A DNA stretch of 53,662 nt, taken from assembly GCF_021228125.1 (NCBI RefSeq), contig NZ_JAJQQS010000028.1:1-53662 (forward strand), given 5' to 3'. Each line of letters opens with the position of its first letter. The stretch's first letter is position 1. The notes under the pieces are model-generated. The model was not told the DNA's origin. It searched no databases and saw only the letters and a list, made by a program, of their open reading frames with translations. The stretch is from Streptomyces albireticuli (GTDB lineage Bacteria > Actinomycetota > Actinomycetes > Streptomycetales > Streptomycetaceae). The position numbers were made by a program, and so were the translations under genes. Positions 35,514-43,259 of the stretch are shown piece by piece.

Positions 35514-36695
35514 CTACGCGCTACGGAGCGGTACCAGGTTGCCCGGGGAGTCGAGCCAGGCCCGTTCCCCCTCGCTGCTGACGGTCAGGCCGAACCGCTC
35601 GAAGTCAGGGCGGCCCTGGCCGACCCACCACCGGTAAGCGGCCTCCGTCTCATCCCACAGCTTGCGCGGGCCGGACTGGACCACCTCGAAGCTGTCGGCG
35701 CCGGGCTCGTAGTCGGCAGACGCCCACGAGTCGGAATCGGCGTCATAGGTCCACAGCGTGTACGCCTCCGGATTTTCCTCGTCGCTGCGCTCCACGGACC
35801 AAAACGCGCCGGGCACCTGTAGCCCGATGGCGAACTGAACCACCCAATCGCGGACGCTGGCGGGGGACAGCGCCGACGTGCTCCGGATGCCGTCAGCGGG
35901 CCAGGCCACGCCCTTGAGGTAGGTGTCATGGGCGGGGAAGTCGGCGCGGTGCTGGCGGAGCCTCATAAAGGCACTGGGGCGCGTGAACGGGCCGCTTGCC
36001 GTCTCGCCGTCCACGGTCAGCCTGACGATGGCCTCACCGCCGTACAGCGCCGCCCACGGGGCCAGGATCACCCCGCCGGTCACCGTCTGCTCAATCCACG
36101 CTCGGGGTACCTCCCCGATGGAGCAGGTAGCAATGACTCGGTCGTACGGAGCACCCCCGGCGTAGCCGAGTCGCCCGTCTCCGACGATCACCAGCGGGGA
36201 CAGCCCAGCATTGCGCAGGTTCTCGCTCGCCCCCTTGGCAACCTCCGCGTCGAACTCGACTGAGACCACGTTCTCACCGCCGAGCCGGTGCGAGAGTAGA
36301 CCCGCGTTCCACCCGGTTCCGGTGCCGATCTCAAGGGCACGTTGTCCGTCCCTGACATCGAGATCGGCGAGCATCGAGAACACCATGAGCGGGCGAGAGT
36401 TTGAGCTTGTGGGCATCGTGCCGATCTCATCGGCGGTGTGCTGGCCGTCGTCCCACTGCGTGGTTAGGGGGATGTCGGAGTACACCGCCTTGAGCCAGGC
36501 GTCCGGGTCCGTGTCACGGTCCACCACGTGACTCTGTTCGGTGCCCGCAGGGATGCCGGGCCAGACACGGGCGGGTACGAACATGTCCCGGGGGACTGCC
36601 CTGTACGAGGGCAGCCAGTCAGATTGCAGAGCGCCCGCCTCAACGAGCGCAGAGGCGAGCCCCGAAGGGCCCACCTCCTCTTTGCGCGCGGTCAT
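35514..36695 (-). CDS. PIMT-type (protein-isoaspartate) O-methyltransferase, RiPP-associated type
   Basis: 393 aa. SAM-dependent methyltransferase related to protein L-isoaspartate O-methyltransferase: TMPTSSNSRPLMVFSML at about 93-109, SAM motif I LEIGTGTGWNAG at 121-132, VSVEFDAEVAKGASENL and VGDGRLGYAGGAPYDRVI. The C-terminal 170 residues form an extra domain, as in the longer homologues tied to peptide natural products (FxLD-system methyltransferases, graspetide and imiditide enzymes). Those methylate Asp side chains of a precursor peptide, leading to aspartimide. The start lies 6 nt downstream of a 55-codon Gly/Asp-rich gene, strongly suggesting that peptide is the substrate. Confidence 0.82.
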   Translation of the reverse strand: MTARKEEVGPSGLASALVEAGALQSDWLPSYRAVPRDMFVPARVWPGIPAGTEQSHVVDRDTDPDAWLKAVYSDIPLTTQWDDGQHTADEIGTMPTSSNSRPLMVFSMLADLDVRDGQRALEIGTGTGWNAGLLSHRLGGENVVSVEFDAEVAKGASENLRNAGLSPLVIVGDGRLGYAGGAPYDRVIATCSIGEVPRAWIEQTVTGGVILAPWAALYGGEAIVRLTVDGETASGPFTRPSAFMRLRQHRADFPAHDTYLKGVAWPADGIRSTSALSPASVRDWVVQFAIGLQVPGAFWSVERSDEENPEAYTLWTYDADSDSWASADYEPGADSFEVVQSGPRKLWDETEAAYRWWVGQGRPDFERFGLTVSSEGERAWLDSPGNLVPLRSA

Positions 36696-36701
36696 CCGGC
36701 G

Positions 36702-36869
36702 TTACTTCTTCGCGGGGCCGGAGCCGTCGGAGGAGTTGCCCCCACTGCCCGTGTCGGTACCGCCTCCGCCGTGTCCTCGCCCGCTGCTGCCGTCGTCCTG
36801 CTGGCTCCCCCCCTGCCCGGAGCCGGTACCTCCGCCGTGCTTGCCGCTCATGTACAAGATGGCGTCCAT
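36702..36869 (-). CDS. 55-aa Gly/Ser/Asp-rich peptide, candidate RiPP precursor
   Basis: ATG at 36869 with ribosome site GAAGGAG 7 nt upstream, TAA at 36702. The peptide begins MDAILYMSGKHGGGTGSGQG, continues with QQDDGSSGRGHGGGGTDTG and SGGNSSDG, and ends GPAKK. Over half of the residues are Gly, Ser or Asp, with two Asp-Gly pairs (DDG, SDG), the sequence most prone to aspartimide formation. The short N-terminal block (DAILYM) could be the recognition leader. Its stop lies 6 nt from the methyltransferase start, so the two are translationally coupled. It is too short and too biased for homology-based assignment; the RiPP role is inferred from context. Confidence 0.7.
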   Translation of the reverse strand: MDAILYMSGKHGGGTGSGQGGSQQDDGSSGRGHGGGGTDTGSGGNSSDGSGPAKK

Positions 36870-36947
36870 GGCGTTTCTCCTTCACTTGGTTGGGTGTGGG
36901 GGCTTGCACTTACTGACCCGCCCTGGCGGGGGCAGGGGGACTTTGGG

Positions 36948-37247
36948 TCACGCGGTCGCGCGTGCGTGCTCCTCAGCAGACGGAAGTGGGGGCATGTCCG
37001 GCTGCCCCTCGTTCAGCTCCAGGCGCCGCACAAGGGCAACGTCCTCATAGGTCCGGGTGAACGTCGGATGCCCGTGCAAGCCCGTGTGAGTCATCATCGC
37101 CGTGTCGGCAGCCTTCAGGTCCGCCGTAGCTATGAGCGACCACCCGCAACCCGCGTCAAGGCAGCGGGCCGTAACGGTGATCTCCCCGAGCGGGTGAGTG
37201 TCTATCTTGTGCGGCACATGACGGATGACGGCGCGGGGGGTTGTCAC
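36948..37247 (-). CDS. Small element protein, DUF7848-like
   Basis: 99 aa from a GTG at 37247 that overlaps the preceding stop (GTGA). Pattern: VIRHVPHKIDTHPLGEITVT, then a Cys pair (RCLDAGCGWS), HTGLHGHPTFTRTYEDVALV and an acidic tail. This resembles the small DUF7848-type proteins frequent on Streptomyces plasmids and integrated elements, where strands flank a C-x-x-x-C and a W. Function is unknown. It is coupled to the upstream zinc-ribbon gene and lies about 80 nt before the Gly-rich peptide. Confidence 0.6.
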   Translation of the reverse strand: MTTPRAVIRHVPHKIDTHPLGEITVTARCLDAGCGWSLIATADLKAADTAMMTHTGLHGHPTFTRTYEDVALVRRLELNEGQPDMPPLPSAEEHARATA

Positions 37248-37462
37248 TTCTTCTTCGCCCCCTTCGGCGCAGGGGCACCAGGGACGCACGCGCGGTGCCA
37301 GTAGGCCACGACCGGGGAGGCGTCGCGACGGGCGAGCATCCCCCGGCGGCACCCCTCAAGCGGGTCGAGCGGCTTAAGGCACTCGGGGCACGTCTCACCC
37401 TTCGGGGCGTACGTGTCGTACTCGGCCATGCGTGCATCGGTATCGGCCGCCGTGTTCACCAT
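37244..37462 (-). CDS. Small Cys-containing element protein
   Basis: 72 aa if the ATG at 37462 is used, with an AGGGGAC site upstream; a longer start at 37528 is possible. Sequence has GETCPECLKPLDPLEGCRRG and YWHRAC, four Cys and a His spaced like a treble-clef or zinc ribbon, and a Lys-rich C-terminus KGAKKK. Cannot assign a function. It overlaps the next gene by 4 nt, so it is in the same operon as the peptide/methyltransferase pair. Confidence 0.6.
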   Translation of the reverse strand: MVNTAADTDARMAEYDTYAPKGETCPECLKPLDPLEGCRRGMLARRDASPVVAYWHRACVPGAPAPKGAKKK

Positions 37463-37553
37463 CGTCTCGCCGTCCCCTCGTAGGTCGGCAAGGACCATAA
37501 AGGCACGGCGAGTTGGCGACGGACCCAAACTGTCCCCCTACCCGTTTGGGTGA

Positions 37554-38783
37554 CTACGCGGCGACCCCCACAGACTCAGCCAGCGCCACAGCATCGGCCT
37601 TCAGCGGACCGCTCGCAGCCTTCGCGAGATCCCGCGCCAGCGCACGGGCGAACGGCACGTACCGCACCCCTTCCGGGCTCACCCGGTGTGCCGCTGACAG
37701 GTAGTGCACTCCTGCCGCCGTCTCGTGCCGCTGATGGTGCCCCGCAGCGATGTCCAGCAGCAGACGGGAGCGCCGTTCCAGCGAGCCGACCGTTTCCGGC
37801 GTGATCGACTCGGCGCGTCGCAGAGCCTCACCAGGGGTCAGCAGCCCCACGCCGACGCTGACGCCGTGAATGGCGACGTTGGACGCGTCGAACGCTGAAG
37901 GGGTGTGCGAGTAGCCAGCGGGCAGACGTCGGGCCGTGCGGTCCGCCTCAGACAGGTACCGCTCAGCATCCCCGGACCGTCCGTCCAGACCACACGAGAT
38001 CGCCGCTTGCAGGTTCAACGCCCCGTAGACGCCCAGGACTTCAGCCGATCCGTCTTCCAGCAGATCACGCAGCAGGGTCATACCGGCCTCGTCGGTCTGC
38101 ACGGCCTCTTCCCCGAAGCCTGCCGCCCGCTGGCCGATCGCCGTAGACCACGCCGCCAGCGCCAGGGAGACGGGGTTGTCGGACTCCTCGCTGTGGGCCC
38201 GGCCACGGTCCAGCGCGAGCCAGTACAGCTCAGGCTCGCAGATGTGCGCGAGCAGCCTTTGAACGAGCCGGTACAGGTCAGCGGTAGCAGCGTGAGCGGC
38301 CCTCCGGTCGTCGCCCCGGTGAGCCCTGACGCAGGCGTGCGCGTCGCGGATCAGGTCAGGCAGCAGCGCGCCCACTTCGGTCCGCTGGTGAGTGCTGCCG
38401 TGCCAGAGCCGCCACGCGCCCTCTACGCGGCCCCTCAGTGCCTCCGGGGTCACCGTGCCCACAGTCGGCGTGCCAGCGAACGAGACCCCGTGCAGGGCCG
38501 CCCGGATCGGCGTCACGGACGCGTGCGACAGCTTCCCCACAGAGTCAGCAGGGATCGCCAACTCGTCCCCCGTCAGCGTGGCCACGTCCGGGACGTGCAG
38601 CGCGTGAGCCAGCCGCACAAGGTGCGTGATCGACCTGATGTCCCGTTCGCCGTTCTCGATCTTCTTCAACCAGTCCGACGACCGGCCGACCAGACCAGCG
38701 AGCACGGCCCGCGTCATCCCTCGGCGTTCCCGAAGGATGCGGATGCGCTCTCCGGTCGTCAGCTCTGCGGGCAGGTCAGTCAT
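37554..38783 (-). CDS. XRE family transcriptional regulator of the element
   Basis: 409 aa from the ATG at 38783 with upstream GGGAGC. HTH at residues 8-65: GERIRILRERRGMTRAVLAG, then RSSDWLKKIENGERDIRS. The remaining 340 residues are helical, resembling the TPR-like C-terminal part of Streptomyces XRE proteins. Regulators of this type are often found directly upstream of PIMT-type methyltransferases in actinobacteria. It may control the cargo operon or the lysogenic state. A strong terminator (38856-38895) separates it from the upstream element genes, so it likely has its own promoter. Confidence 0.85.
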   Translation of the reverse strand: MTDLPAELTTGERIRILRERRGMTRAVLAGLVGRSSDWLKKIENGERDIRSITHLVRLAHALHVPDVATLTGDELAIPADSVGKLSHASVTPIRAALHGVSFAGTPTVGTVTPEALRGRVEGAWRLWHGSTHQRTEVGALLPDLIRDAHACVRAHRGDDRRAAHAATADLYRLVQRLLAHICEPELYWLALDRGRAHSEESDNPVSLALAAWSTAIGQRAAGFGEEAVQTDEAGMTLLRDLLEDGSAEVLGVYGALNLQAAISCGLDGRSGDAERYLSEADRTARRLPAGYSHTPSAFDASNVAIHGVSVGVGLLTPGEALRRAESITPETVGSLERRSRLLLDIAAGHHQRHETAAGVHYLSAAHRVSPEGVRYVPFARALARDLAKAASGPLKADAVALAESVGVAA

Positions 38784-38855
38784 GGTGCACGCTCCCTTGA
38801 CAGGTAAGGCTGTGATACCCGCAGAGTACGCCCGGCCACCGCCCCCGGACACGCC

Positions 38856-38895
38856 AAAAAGCCCCGCACCCACCCAGCGAAGGGCAGGCACGGGG
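38856..38895 (-). terminator. Rho-independent terminator
   Basis: 14-bp stem including G-T wobbles (38862-38875 with 38882-38895), a 6-nt loop and, on the minus strand, a run of five T (38856-38860). It ends the transcript of the small genes upstream (39.0-42.9 kb). Confidence 0.85.
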
Positions 38896-38972
38896 CCATG
38901 GATCTGAAGGCAGGCAACTGCCGTGCGGGACAAGGGTTCTACGGGCCAGAACCCCGCAGCCGGCCAGCGGCA

Positions 38973-39245
38973 CTACGGCCGCCCGTAGGCGCTGTATAGC
39001 TCCATCAGCACACAGTGCGGCCAGAAGGACAGCCCCGGCCTCATGTCCAGCAGGCGAGCCAGACCAGCGAACAGACGCCCATCCCGCCCAGCGTCACGGC
39101 CCCAACCGGCCCCACCCTCACTGAACGCCGTGTGCGCGCGGGTCCAGCACATGCAGTTGCCCGAACAGAACGGCTGTAGGCCACGCCCCGAAGTCATCGG
39201 CGCCCGCTCCCGCTCACAGCCGGGCCGCTTACACATCTTCACCAC
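38973..39245 (-). CDS. Small Cys-rich element protein
   Basis: 90 aa (or 87 from the internal ATG). N-terminus MCKRPGCERERAP followed by LQPFCSGNCMCWTRAH: a C-x4-C ... C-x3-C-x-C cluster likely to bind zinc. The rest is unremarkable. It overlaps the preceding gene by 7 nt. No family recognised; such proteins are common on Streptomyces phages and plasmids. Confidence 0.55.
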   Translation of the reverse strand: MVKMCKRPGCERERAPMTSGRGLQPFCSGNCMCWTRAHTAFSEGGAGWGRDAGRDGRLFAGLARLLDMRPGLSFWPHCVLMELYSAYGRP

Positions 39246-39448
39246 CTGGCAGACACCCCCCGAACCAGCGGCAGCAGGGACAGCGCGCGAGTCTCTAGCC
39301 GGTCATCCTCGAACACGTCGCGCATGTCGTGATCCCGAAGGCTCCGACCGCCCGCGCTGACTTCCTGGTACTCGACCATCAGACGGGCTAGCTCCAATTC
39401 CTCGTCGGTCGCGAGTGCATCCGGCTCGATCCACTCAGCCACGGTCAC
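39239..39448 (-). CDS. Small acidic element protein
   Basis: 69 aa from a GTG at 39448 that overlaps the previous gene by 14 nt; an ATG at 39484 would extend it. Sequence VAEWIEPDALATDEELELAR is strongly acidic and helical. No recognised domain. It is packed between coupled genes, which is the main support for being coding. Confidence 0.45.
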   Translation of the reverse strand: MTVAEWIEPDALATDEELELARLMVEYQEVSAGGRSLRDHDMRDVFEDDRLETRALSLLPLVRGVSARW

Positions 39449-39776
39449 CCCATCGGCTATTCGATGCCTTCTTGGCGATCTCACGGCGCGATGCGGGCGG
39501 GGTCGTCGTCGGCTTCTGCACCCTGGCCAGCAGCTTGCCCGCCTCTGTGCGGCACATACGCGCTTCGGTAATGGCCGGATGCAGGACCATGACCTTCCCG
39601 TACCCGAGGATCATTCGGCCCTCGCGGCGCACGAGATCGTCAAGGCTCTCAGCCTGAGCCAGATGCTCAGCGGCCAATTCGATATACCGGGCCTCGAACC
39701 CGGACAGGGCGATACCGGCAGCCCGGTAACGGTCGGTGATATCAGCGGCCATACGGTCCGCCTTGCTCTTCTTCAC
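39435..39776 (-). CDS. Small protein resembling P27-family phage terminase small subunit
   Basis: 113 aa. Lys-rich start (MKKSKADRMAADIT), then GFEARYIELAAEHLAQAESL, LVRREGRMILGYGKVMVLHP and AITEARMCRTEAGKLLARV. The order 'helix, LV-x-x-EG, G-x-V-x-x-HPA-x-x-E, helix' is how P27-type small terminase subunits look. No large terminase gene follows, however, so a packaging role is doubtful. Otherwise hypothetical. Confidence 0.45.
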   Translation of the reverse strand: MKKSKADRMAADITDRYRAAGIALSGFEARYIELAAEHLAQAESLDDLVRREGRMILGYGKVMVLHPAITEARMCRTEAGKLLARVQKPTTTPPASRREIAKKASNSRWGDRG

Positions 39777-39981
39777 AGGGATATCCCCCTCTCAGTACAT
39801 GGCAGATCACAGGCTCCACCCCCTCTGACCTGCGGTTTTAGCCCGCTGAAGGGCGAAACCCAGGGCGATTCGGGATGCACCCGGGGTTAGTTGCTATACG
39901 CTTGCGATCTTTTGGACCTCTCAGGGGGAGCCCCTCCCCTCCTCGATCCGGTAACAGCGAGTGACATCACGCGGCGTGAAC
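39777..39981. other. Intergenic stretch between portal and P27-like gene
   Basis: No gene supported. It contains only a weak G/C-tract hairpin near 39920-39945. Confidence 0.4.
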
Positions 39982-41511
39982 CTATTCAGTCGCAGACTTC
40001 GCGAATGCTCTTGCCATCTGCGCAGAAGGATCACGCTCCTGATCCCACACCCGACGCCATGCGTCCCACTGCTCTATCTCATCCGGCGTCACACCAGGAA
40101 TCATCTGCCAAGCAGCCTGCGGCGGAACCTGAAGCATCGTCACAGCCTTACCCAGCGCGTCAACAGTCGCCGGGAAACTGCGAGGCGTACAGTCACGCCA
40201 CACAATCACAGCATCCCGAATAGCCTCTTCCGGCGACGGCTCACCCTCACCCAGCGGACCCCACAGCTCCATGATGATCCGGAAAACCAGCTTCCAGGAA
40301 TTCCCGAATACGCGCTTACGGTCCTCGATCTTCTGCTGTAGCGAAGCCTCAGCGGCCATCAGAGCCTCAGCGGACAGATTCACCATGTCGCCGGTCACGA
40401 AATGCGGCGGCAGCGCCGCAACCGTCGCTAGGTACTTGATCTGACTCTGATACGCCGACAGATACGGCGTGATATCCGTAGCGTCGAACTGCCCGAACTT
40501 CGTGTCGGGGTCCTTGGACACCACGAGCCGGGACGCACTGAACTTGACGTGCTTCGCTTCCTGATGGTTACGGAAAAGCATCTTGCTCAGCGCGCCCGTA
40601 ATCGGGTGACGCGCCGTCTCTTCCGTCCACTCATTGCTCTTATCCGGCCCCAGGTCGATACCCGTAGCCCAGCGCTGACGAAACGCGCCATACTGCATCG
40701 CCACAGCAGTCTCTAGAGCAATATCGTTCAACCGGTCCTGAATAGGGATGATCGGCTCAACCTCACCCAGCGACGGCACATACGGCGACGTCGTTGCCCG
40801 ATTCCGGAAACGGACGATCGGACAGAAGTCCAGACCATGAGAGAACGAGTCGAAAAGCTCGAATTCCCCGGCGGCCGGCATGTCCTCAGCGTCCCCCGTA
40901 ACCTCCTTCTTGGAGATCAGGCGGAACACCTTCCGGTCGTCGTACAGGTCAATCAACGCCCGACGCTCGCCGTCCACAAACTCATAACTGTGCACCGCGC
41001 AAACCTGCGGGAACGAGTCATGCGGACGCTTATAGACAGCCGTCACGCTCAGCGGAGACAGCGGCTCAATCTCCGGGAAACCATCCGAGCCAGGAATGAC
41101 ACGCACATACGCCTCACCGTACGCCAGCGCATCGAAATGCACCGCAGACTGAACGGCGTGCATGTTGTTCGCTTCCCACGTCGCCCAAGCCGGAAGATTC
41201 CCGCCCCCGCTGGCCGGACGGAAACCATCCACAAACAGGTTATCCGAGACCGCGCTAACCACCAGCGGACAGAAATTCGTGATACTCCGCTCACGGAAGT
41301 GCGCTAGGTCAGGATCAGCAATAGACGGCATGAACGCAGGCTTATGCTGGCCATTCAGATACTGCTCAACACGAACCAACTTCGGATGCGTGCGCCGGTA
41401 CTTGTCCAGCACAAGACCAAGCATCCTGCCGAATATCGGAGAGTCGATAGCATCCGGGCCGTCAGACTCCGAAGACCGGGCATCCGGAGAACGCCACGCA
41501 TGTAGACCCAT
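39982..41511 (-). CDS. Phage portal protein (SPP1 Gp6-like)
   Basis: 509 aa, normal portal length. It has the usual order: KYRRTHPKLVRVEQYLNGQH at the start, NFCPLVVSAVSDNLFVDGF, IEPLSPLSVTAVY (wing), FCPIVRFRNR, then IPIQDRLNDIALETAVAMQY and the hallmark stretch GQFDATDITPYLSAYQSQI followed by LSAEALMAAEASL of the central stem. The portal forms the ring through which DNA enters the capsid. It starts at the stop of the 182-aa gene. Portal and connector are the clearest phage head genes in the element. Confidence 0.9.
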   Translation of the reverse strand: MGLHAWRSPDARSSESDGPDAIDSPIFGRMLGLVLDKYRRTHPKLVRVEQYLNGQHKPAFMPSIADPDLAHFRERSITNFCPLVVSAVSDNLFVDGFRPASGGGNLPAWATWEANNMHAVQSAVHFDALAYGEAYVRVIPGSDGFPEIEPLSPLSVTAVYKRPHDSFPQVCAVHSYEFVDGERRALIDLYDDRKVFRLISKKEVTGDAEDMPAAGEFELFDSFSHGLDFCPIVRFRNRATTSPYVPSLGEVEPIIPIQDRLNDIALETAVAMQYGAFRQRWATGIDLGPDKSNEWTEETARHPITGALSKMLFRNHQEAKHVKFSASRLVVSKDPDTKFGQFDATDITPYLSAYQSQIKYLATVAALPPHFVTGDMVNLSAEALMAAEASLQQKIEDRKRVFGNSWKLVFRIIMELWGPLGEGEPSPEEAIRDAVIVWRDCTPRSFPATVDALGKAVTMLQVPPQAAWQMIPGVTPDEIEQWDAWRRVWDQERDPSAQMARAFAKSATE

Positions 41512-42059
41512 CAGAACTCCACACCGCCCAGCTTACGAATCCGCCCCACCCTCGCGTCAACCTCAGCCTTCTTCGCCGCATTACGATCCAGCGAGAACGG
41601 GCGACGATTACGCGAATTCGCGCGGCGGTCTAGCCAGTCGTCAACATCGCGAGCAACAGACTTCGTGAAATCAGGAATCATCGCGTCAAGAGTGATCCCG
41701 TGGACCGGGTGAGCCATCGGCATACCGGCCTCGCCATCAGCGGCATGGGAGCGCTGCCGATACTCGTTCTGCCAAGCCTTCGCGTGCTGGTCAAGAATCA
41801 CAGCAACACCCTTCGGCATCGGGTCGTCGTCATCATCGAACAGGTCCAGCTCATCCATGAGACGAGATCGGATCTCCCGACGCGAAGGACCATGCGTGAA
41901 ACGCTTCTCAGCTAGCGCCGACTGCTTACCCGCAATCTCGTTCAGCTCAGCGCGCAGACGGCCAGCAGCAGACTGTAGATCCTTCTCCTGCGCCTCCCAA
42001 TCCTCCGGCTCAACATCCGAAAAATCGGCAGGGTCCGTACCCTCAAGAAAACTCATCAT
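41511..42059 (-). CDS. Hypothetical element protein, coiled-coil N-terminus
   Basis: 182 aa between connector and portal genes, overlapping the start of the portal gene by 1 nt and the stop of the connector gene by 1 nt. Residues 20-50 (QEKDLQSAAGRLRAELNEI) form a likely coiled coil, followed by an acidic DLFDDDDDPMP patch and a basic C-terminal third (RRANSRNRRPFSLDRNAAKK). Unknown function; it could be a head-assembly helper. Confidence 0.6.
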   Translation of the reverse strand: MMSFLEGTDPADFSDVEPEDWEAQEKDLQSAAGRLRAELNEIAGKQSALAEKRFTHGPSRREIRSRLMDELDLFDDDDDPMPKGVAVILDQHAKAWQNEYRQRSHAADGEAGMPMAHPVHGITLDAMIPDFTKSVARDVDDWLDRRANSRNRRPFSLDRNAAKKAEVDARVGRIRKLGGVEF

Positions 42060-42493
42060 TAGCTCCAGTAGTCGTTATGGTTGCGGCCCGGCGTAATCTG
42101 CCTCCGCACACCCAGGTCAATGCCAGCGTCGATAGCGACGGAACGCAGCGGATTACGCCCCAGGAAACGGGCAACCTGCCGCTTCTCAGTCTCCGTCAGA
42201 GCCAGGCCGGCTGCGGATTCCCCAGCAATTCGATAGCTGTACTCGCCCGCCTGCTCAGAAACGAACCCATCCGGATTACGGACCACGCGAGTAACCAGCT
42301 TCGCGGCCAGCGAAGCAAAGAAATACGGCAGAGGATCAGGGCGAGGCGGAAAACCAGCCTCAAGGTCAACGAGCTGCGAGGCATCAGCGATCAGCACGCC
42401 GACCATGCCCCGCTCGCCCTCATCCAACAGACGCCCTAGACGGGCCTCCACGTCCTCCGCAGAGCACATGGGCGGGTAAGTCGGTGTCGTCAC
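42059..42493 (-). CDS. Phage head-tail connector, Gp19/Gp15/Gp42-like
   Basis: 144 aa. SAEDVEARLGRLLDEGERGM, then ADASQLVDLEAGF and LAAKLVTRVVRNPDGFVSEQ, GEYSYRIAGESAAGLALTET: the typical order of the actinophage head-tail connector family, with N-terminal helices and a Tyr-rich middle. The start GTG at 42493 overlaps the stop of the upstream gene. It would sit below the portal ring. Transcript order connector-unknown-portal is the reverse of common phage order. Confidence 0.75.
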   Translation of the reverse strand: MTTPTYPPMCSAEDVEARLGRLLDEGERGMVGVLIADASQLVDLEAGFPPRPDPLPYFFASLAAKLVTRVVRNPDGFVSEQAGEYSYRIAGESAAGLALTETEKRQVARFLGRNPLRSVAIDAGIDLGVRRQITPGRNHNDYWS

Positions 42494-42681
42494 CGTTCAG
42501 CCTCCTTAGCGGCCAGCAGAGCCCGCATAGCGGCAATCCCGGAATCCCCATCCGTGGACACACCCGAGATATCAGCGACGCGCGTACGCATAAACGTCAG
42601 GATCAGTTCCCACGCGTCCACGTGATCGCTGGCCAGCGAACGGGCTAGTTCGTCATCGACTCGAAAGGCGATCAGATGCAC
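42490..42681 (-). CDS. Small hypothetical element protein
   Basis: 63 aa from the GTG at 42681 (AAAGGG upstream), overlapping the preceding zinc-ribbon gene by 29 nt and the connector gene by 4 nt. Sequence VHLIAFRVDDELARSLASD, DAWELILTFMRTRVADISG; helical and acidic. No family recognised. Confidence 0.5.
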   Translation of the reverse strand: MHLIAFRVDDELARSLASDHVDAWELILTFMRTRVADISGVSTDGDSGIAAMRALLAAKEAER

Positions 42682-42853
42682 GCGCAACCCTTTCGATCCC
42701 AGCGCGAGCCATATAGCGGCGCTGCGCTTCCGTCTGCGCCTCACGACGGCACAGCGGCGAGCAATAGCCAGGCGGGCGGCCGGTCGCCCTGATGTCGCAG
42801 AACTTCACGCGACAGCCCTTACATGTGATCCGGCGAAAAGACGGAGTGGTCAT
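42653..42853 (-). CDS. Small zinc-ribbon protein
   Basis: 66 aa. ITCKGCRVKFCDIRATGRPP, then GYCSPLCRREAQ: C-x2-C and C-x3-C pairs typical of phage FYVE/treble-clef-like ribbons, followed by a basic helix. Similar in design to the 84-aa protein at 43260-43514. Probably nucleic-acid binding; exact role unknown. Confidence 0.6.
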   Translation of the reverse strand: MTTPSFRRITCKGCRVKFCDIRATGRPPGYCSPLCRREAQTEAQRRYMARAGIERVARASDRLSSR

Positions 42854-42890
42854 AGCAACCCTCGCCCCTTTCCATCATTTGAAAGCAAAC

Positions 42891-42946
42891 AAAAAGCCCG
42901 CTCAGGGAGCCTTGCAATCAAGAAGGCTGCGCGGCCCTGAGCGGGC
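42891..42946 (-). terminator. Rho-independent terminator with nested stem
   Basis: Outer stem GCCCGCTCAGGG (42896-42907) with its exact complement at 42935-42946 and inner stem AGCCTT/AAGGCT (42908-42913, 42923-42928). On the minus strand it is followed by TTTTTGTTTGC. It ends transcripts coming from the integrase side. Confidence 0.85.
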
Positions 42947-43077
42947 CTGTGCGGGGGATCGCGGAGAGAATGCGTACCGCCCCTGGGGAGTTAGTAGAGG
43001 ATGCATTCCCGTTCAGCGCGGGCCGGGTGCGGGCTCAGCGGTGACAGGGTGACATCTTCGGGGCCCATTCTTTTTGC

Positions 43078-43165
43078 CCTTAGAGTTTTCTATATAGAAA
43101 AACTTTTGTGTCTAAAGTCATCACTACATCACTAAACCCCAGGTCAGAGGGTGTTTGATCTAGTG
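43078..43165. promoter_or_regulatory. AT-rich palindrome and short direct repeats
   Basis: In a region otherwise over 65% GC, the sequence AGTTTTCTATATAGAAAAACT (read here as AGTTTTCTATA then TAGAAAAACT) is a near-perfect palindrome at about 43085-43105. It is followed by two CATCACTA copies and further GTGA/TCAC repeats. Likely a repressor operator or replication/promoter control site of the element. Confidence 0.55.
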
Positions 43166-43259
43166 ACGACTTCACCGGCGAGTGACGCTCACCGCTGAAA
43201 CAGCGCGAAGCCCCCGCCCGCTCCGCTGGGGAGTGAACGGGGACCACAGTCCGGCCCTA

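Larger units (their letters stand above)
42854..43259. other. Element control region, about 400 bp without genes
   Basis: Contains a strong terminator (42891-42946) and an AT-rich block with palindromes and short repeats (43078-43165), both listed separately. It separates the integrase-proximal genes from the head-gene operon and probably holds the promoter of the latter. Confidence 0.6.
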
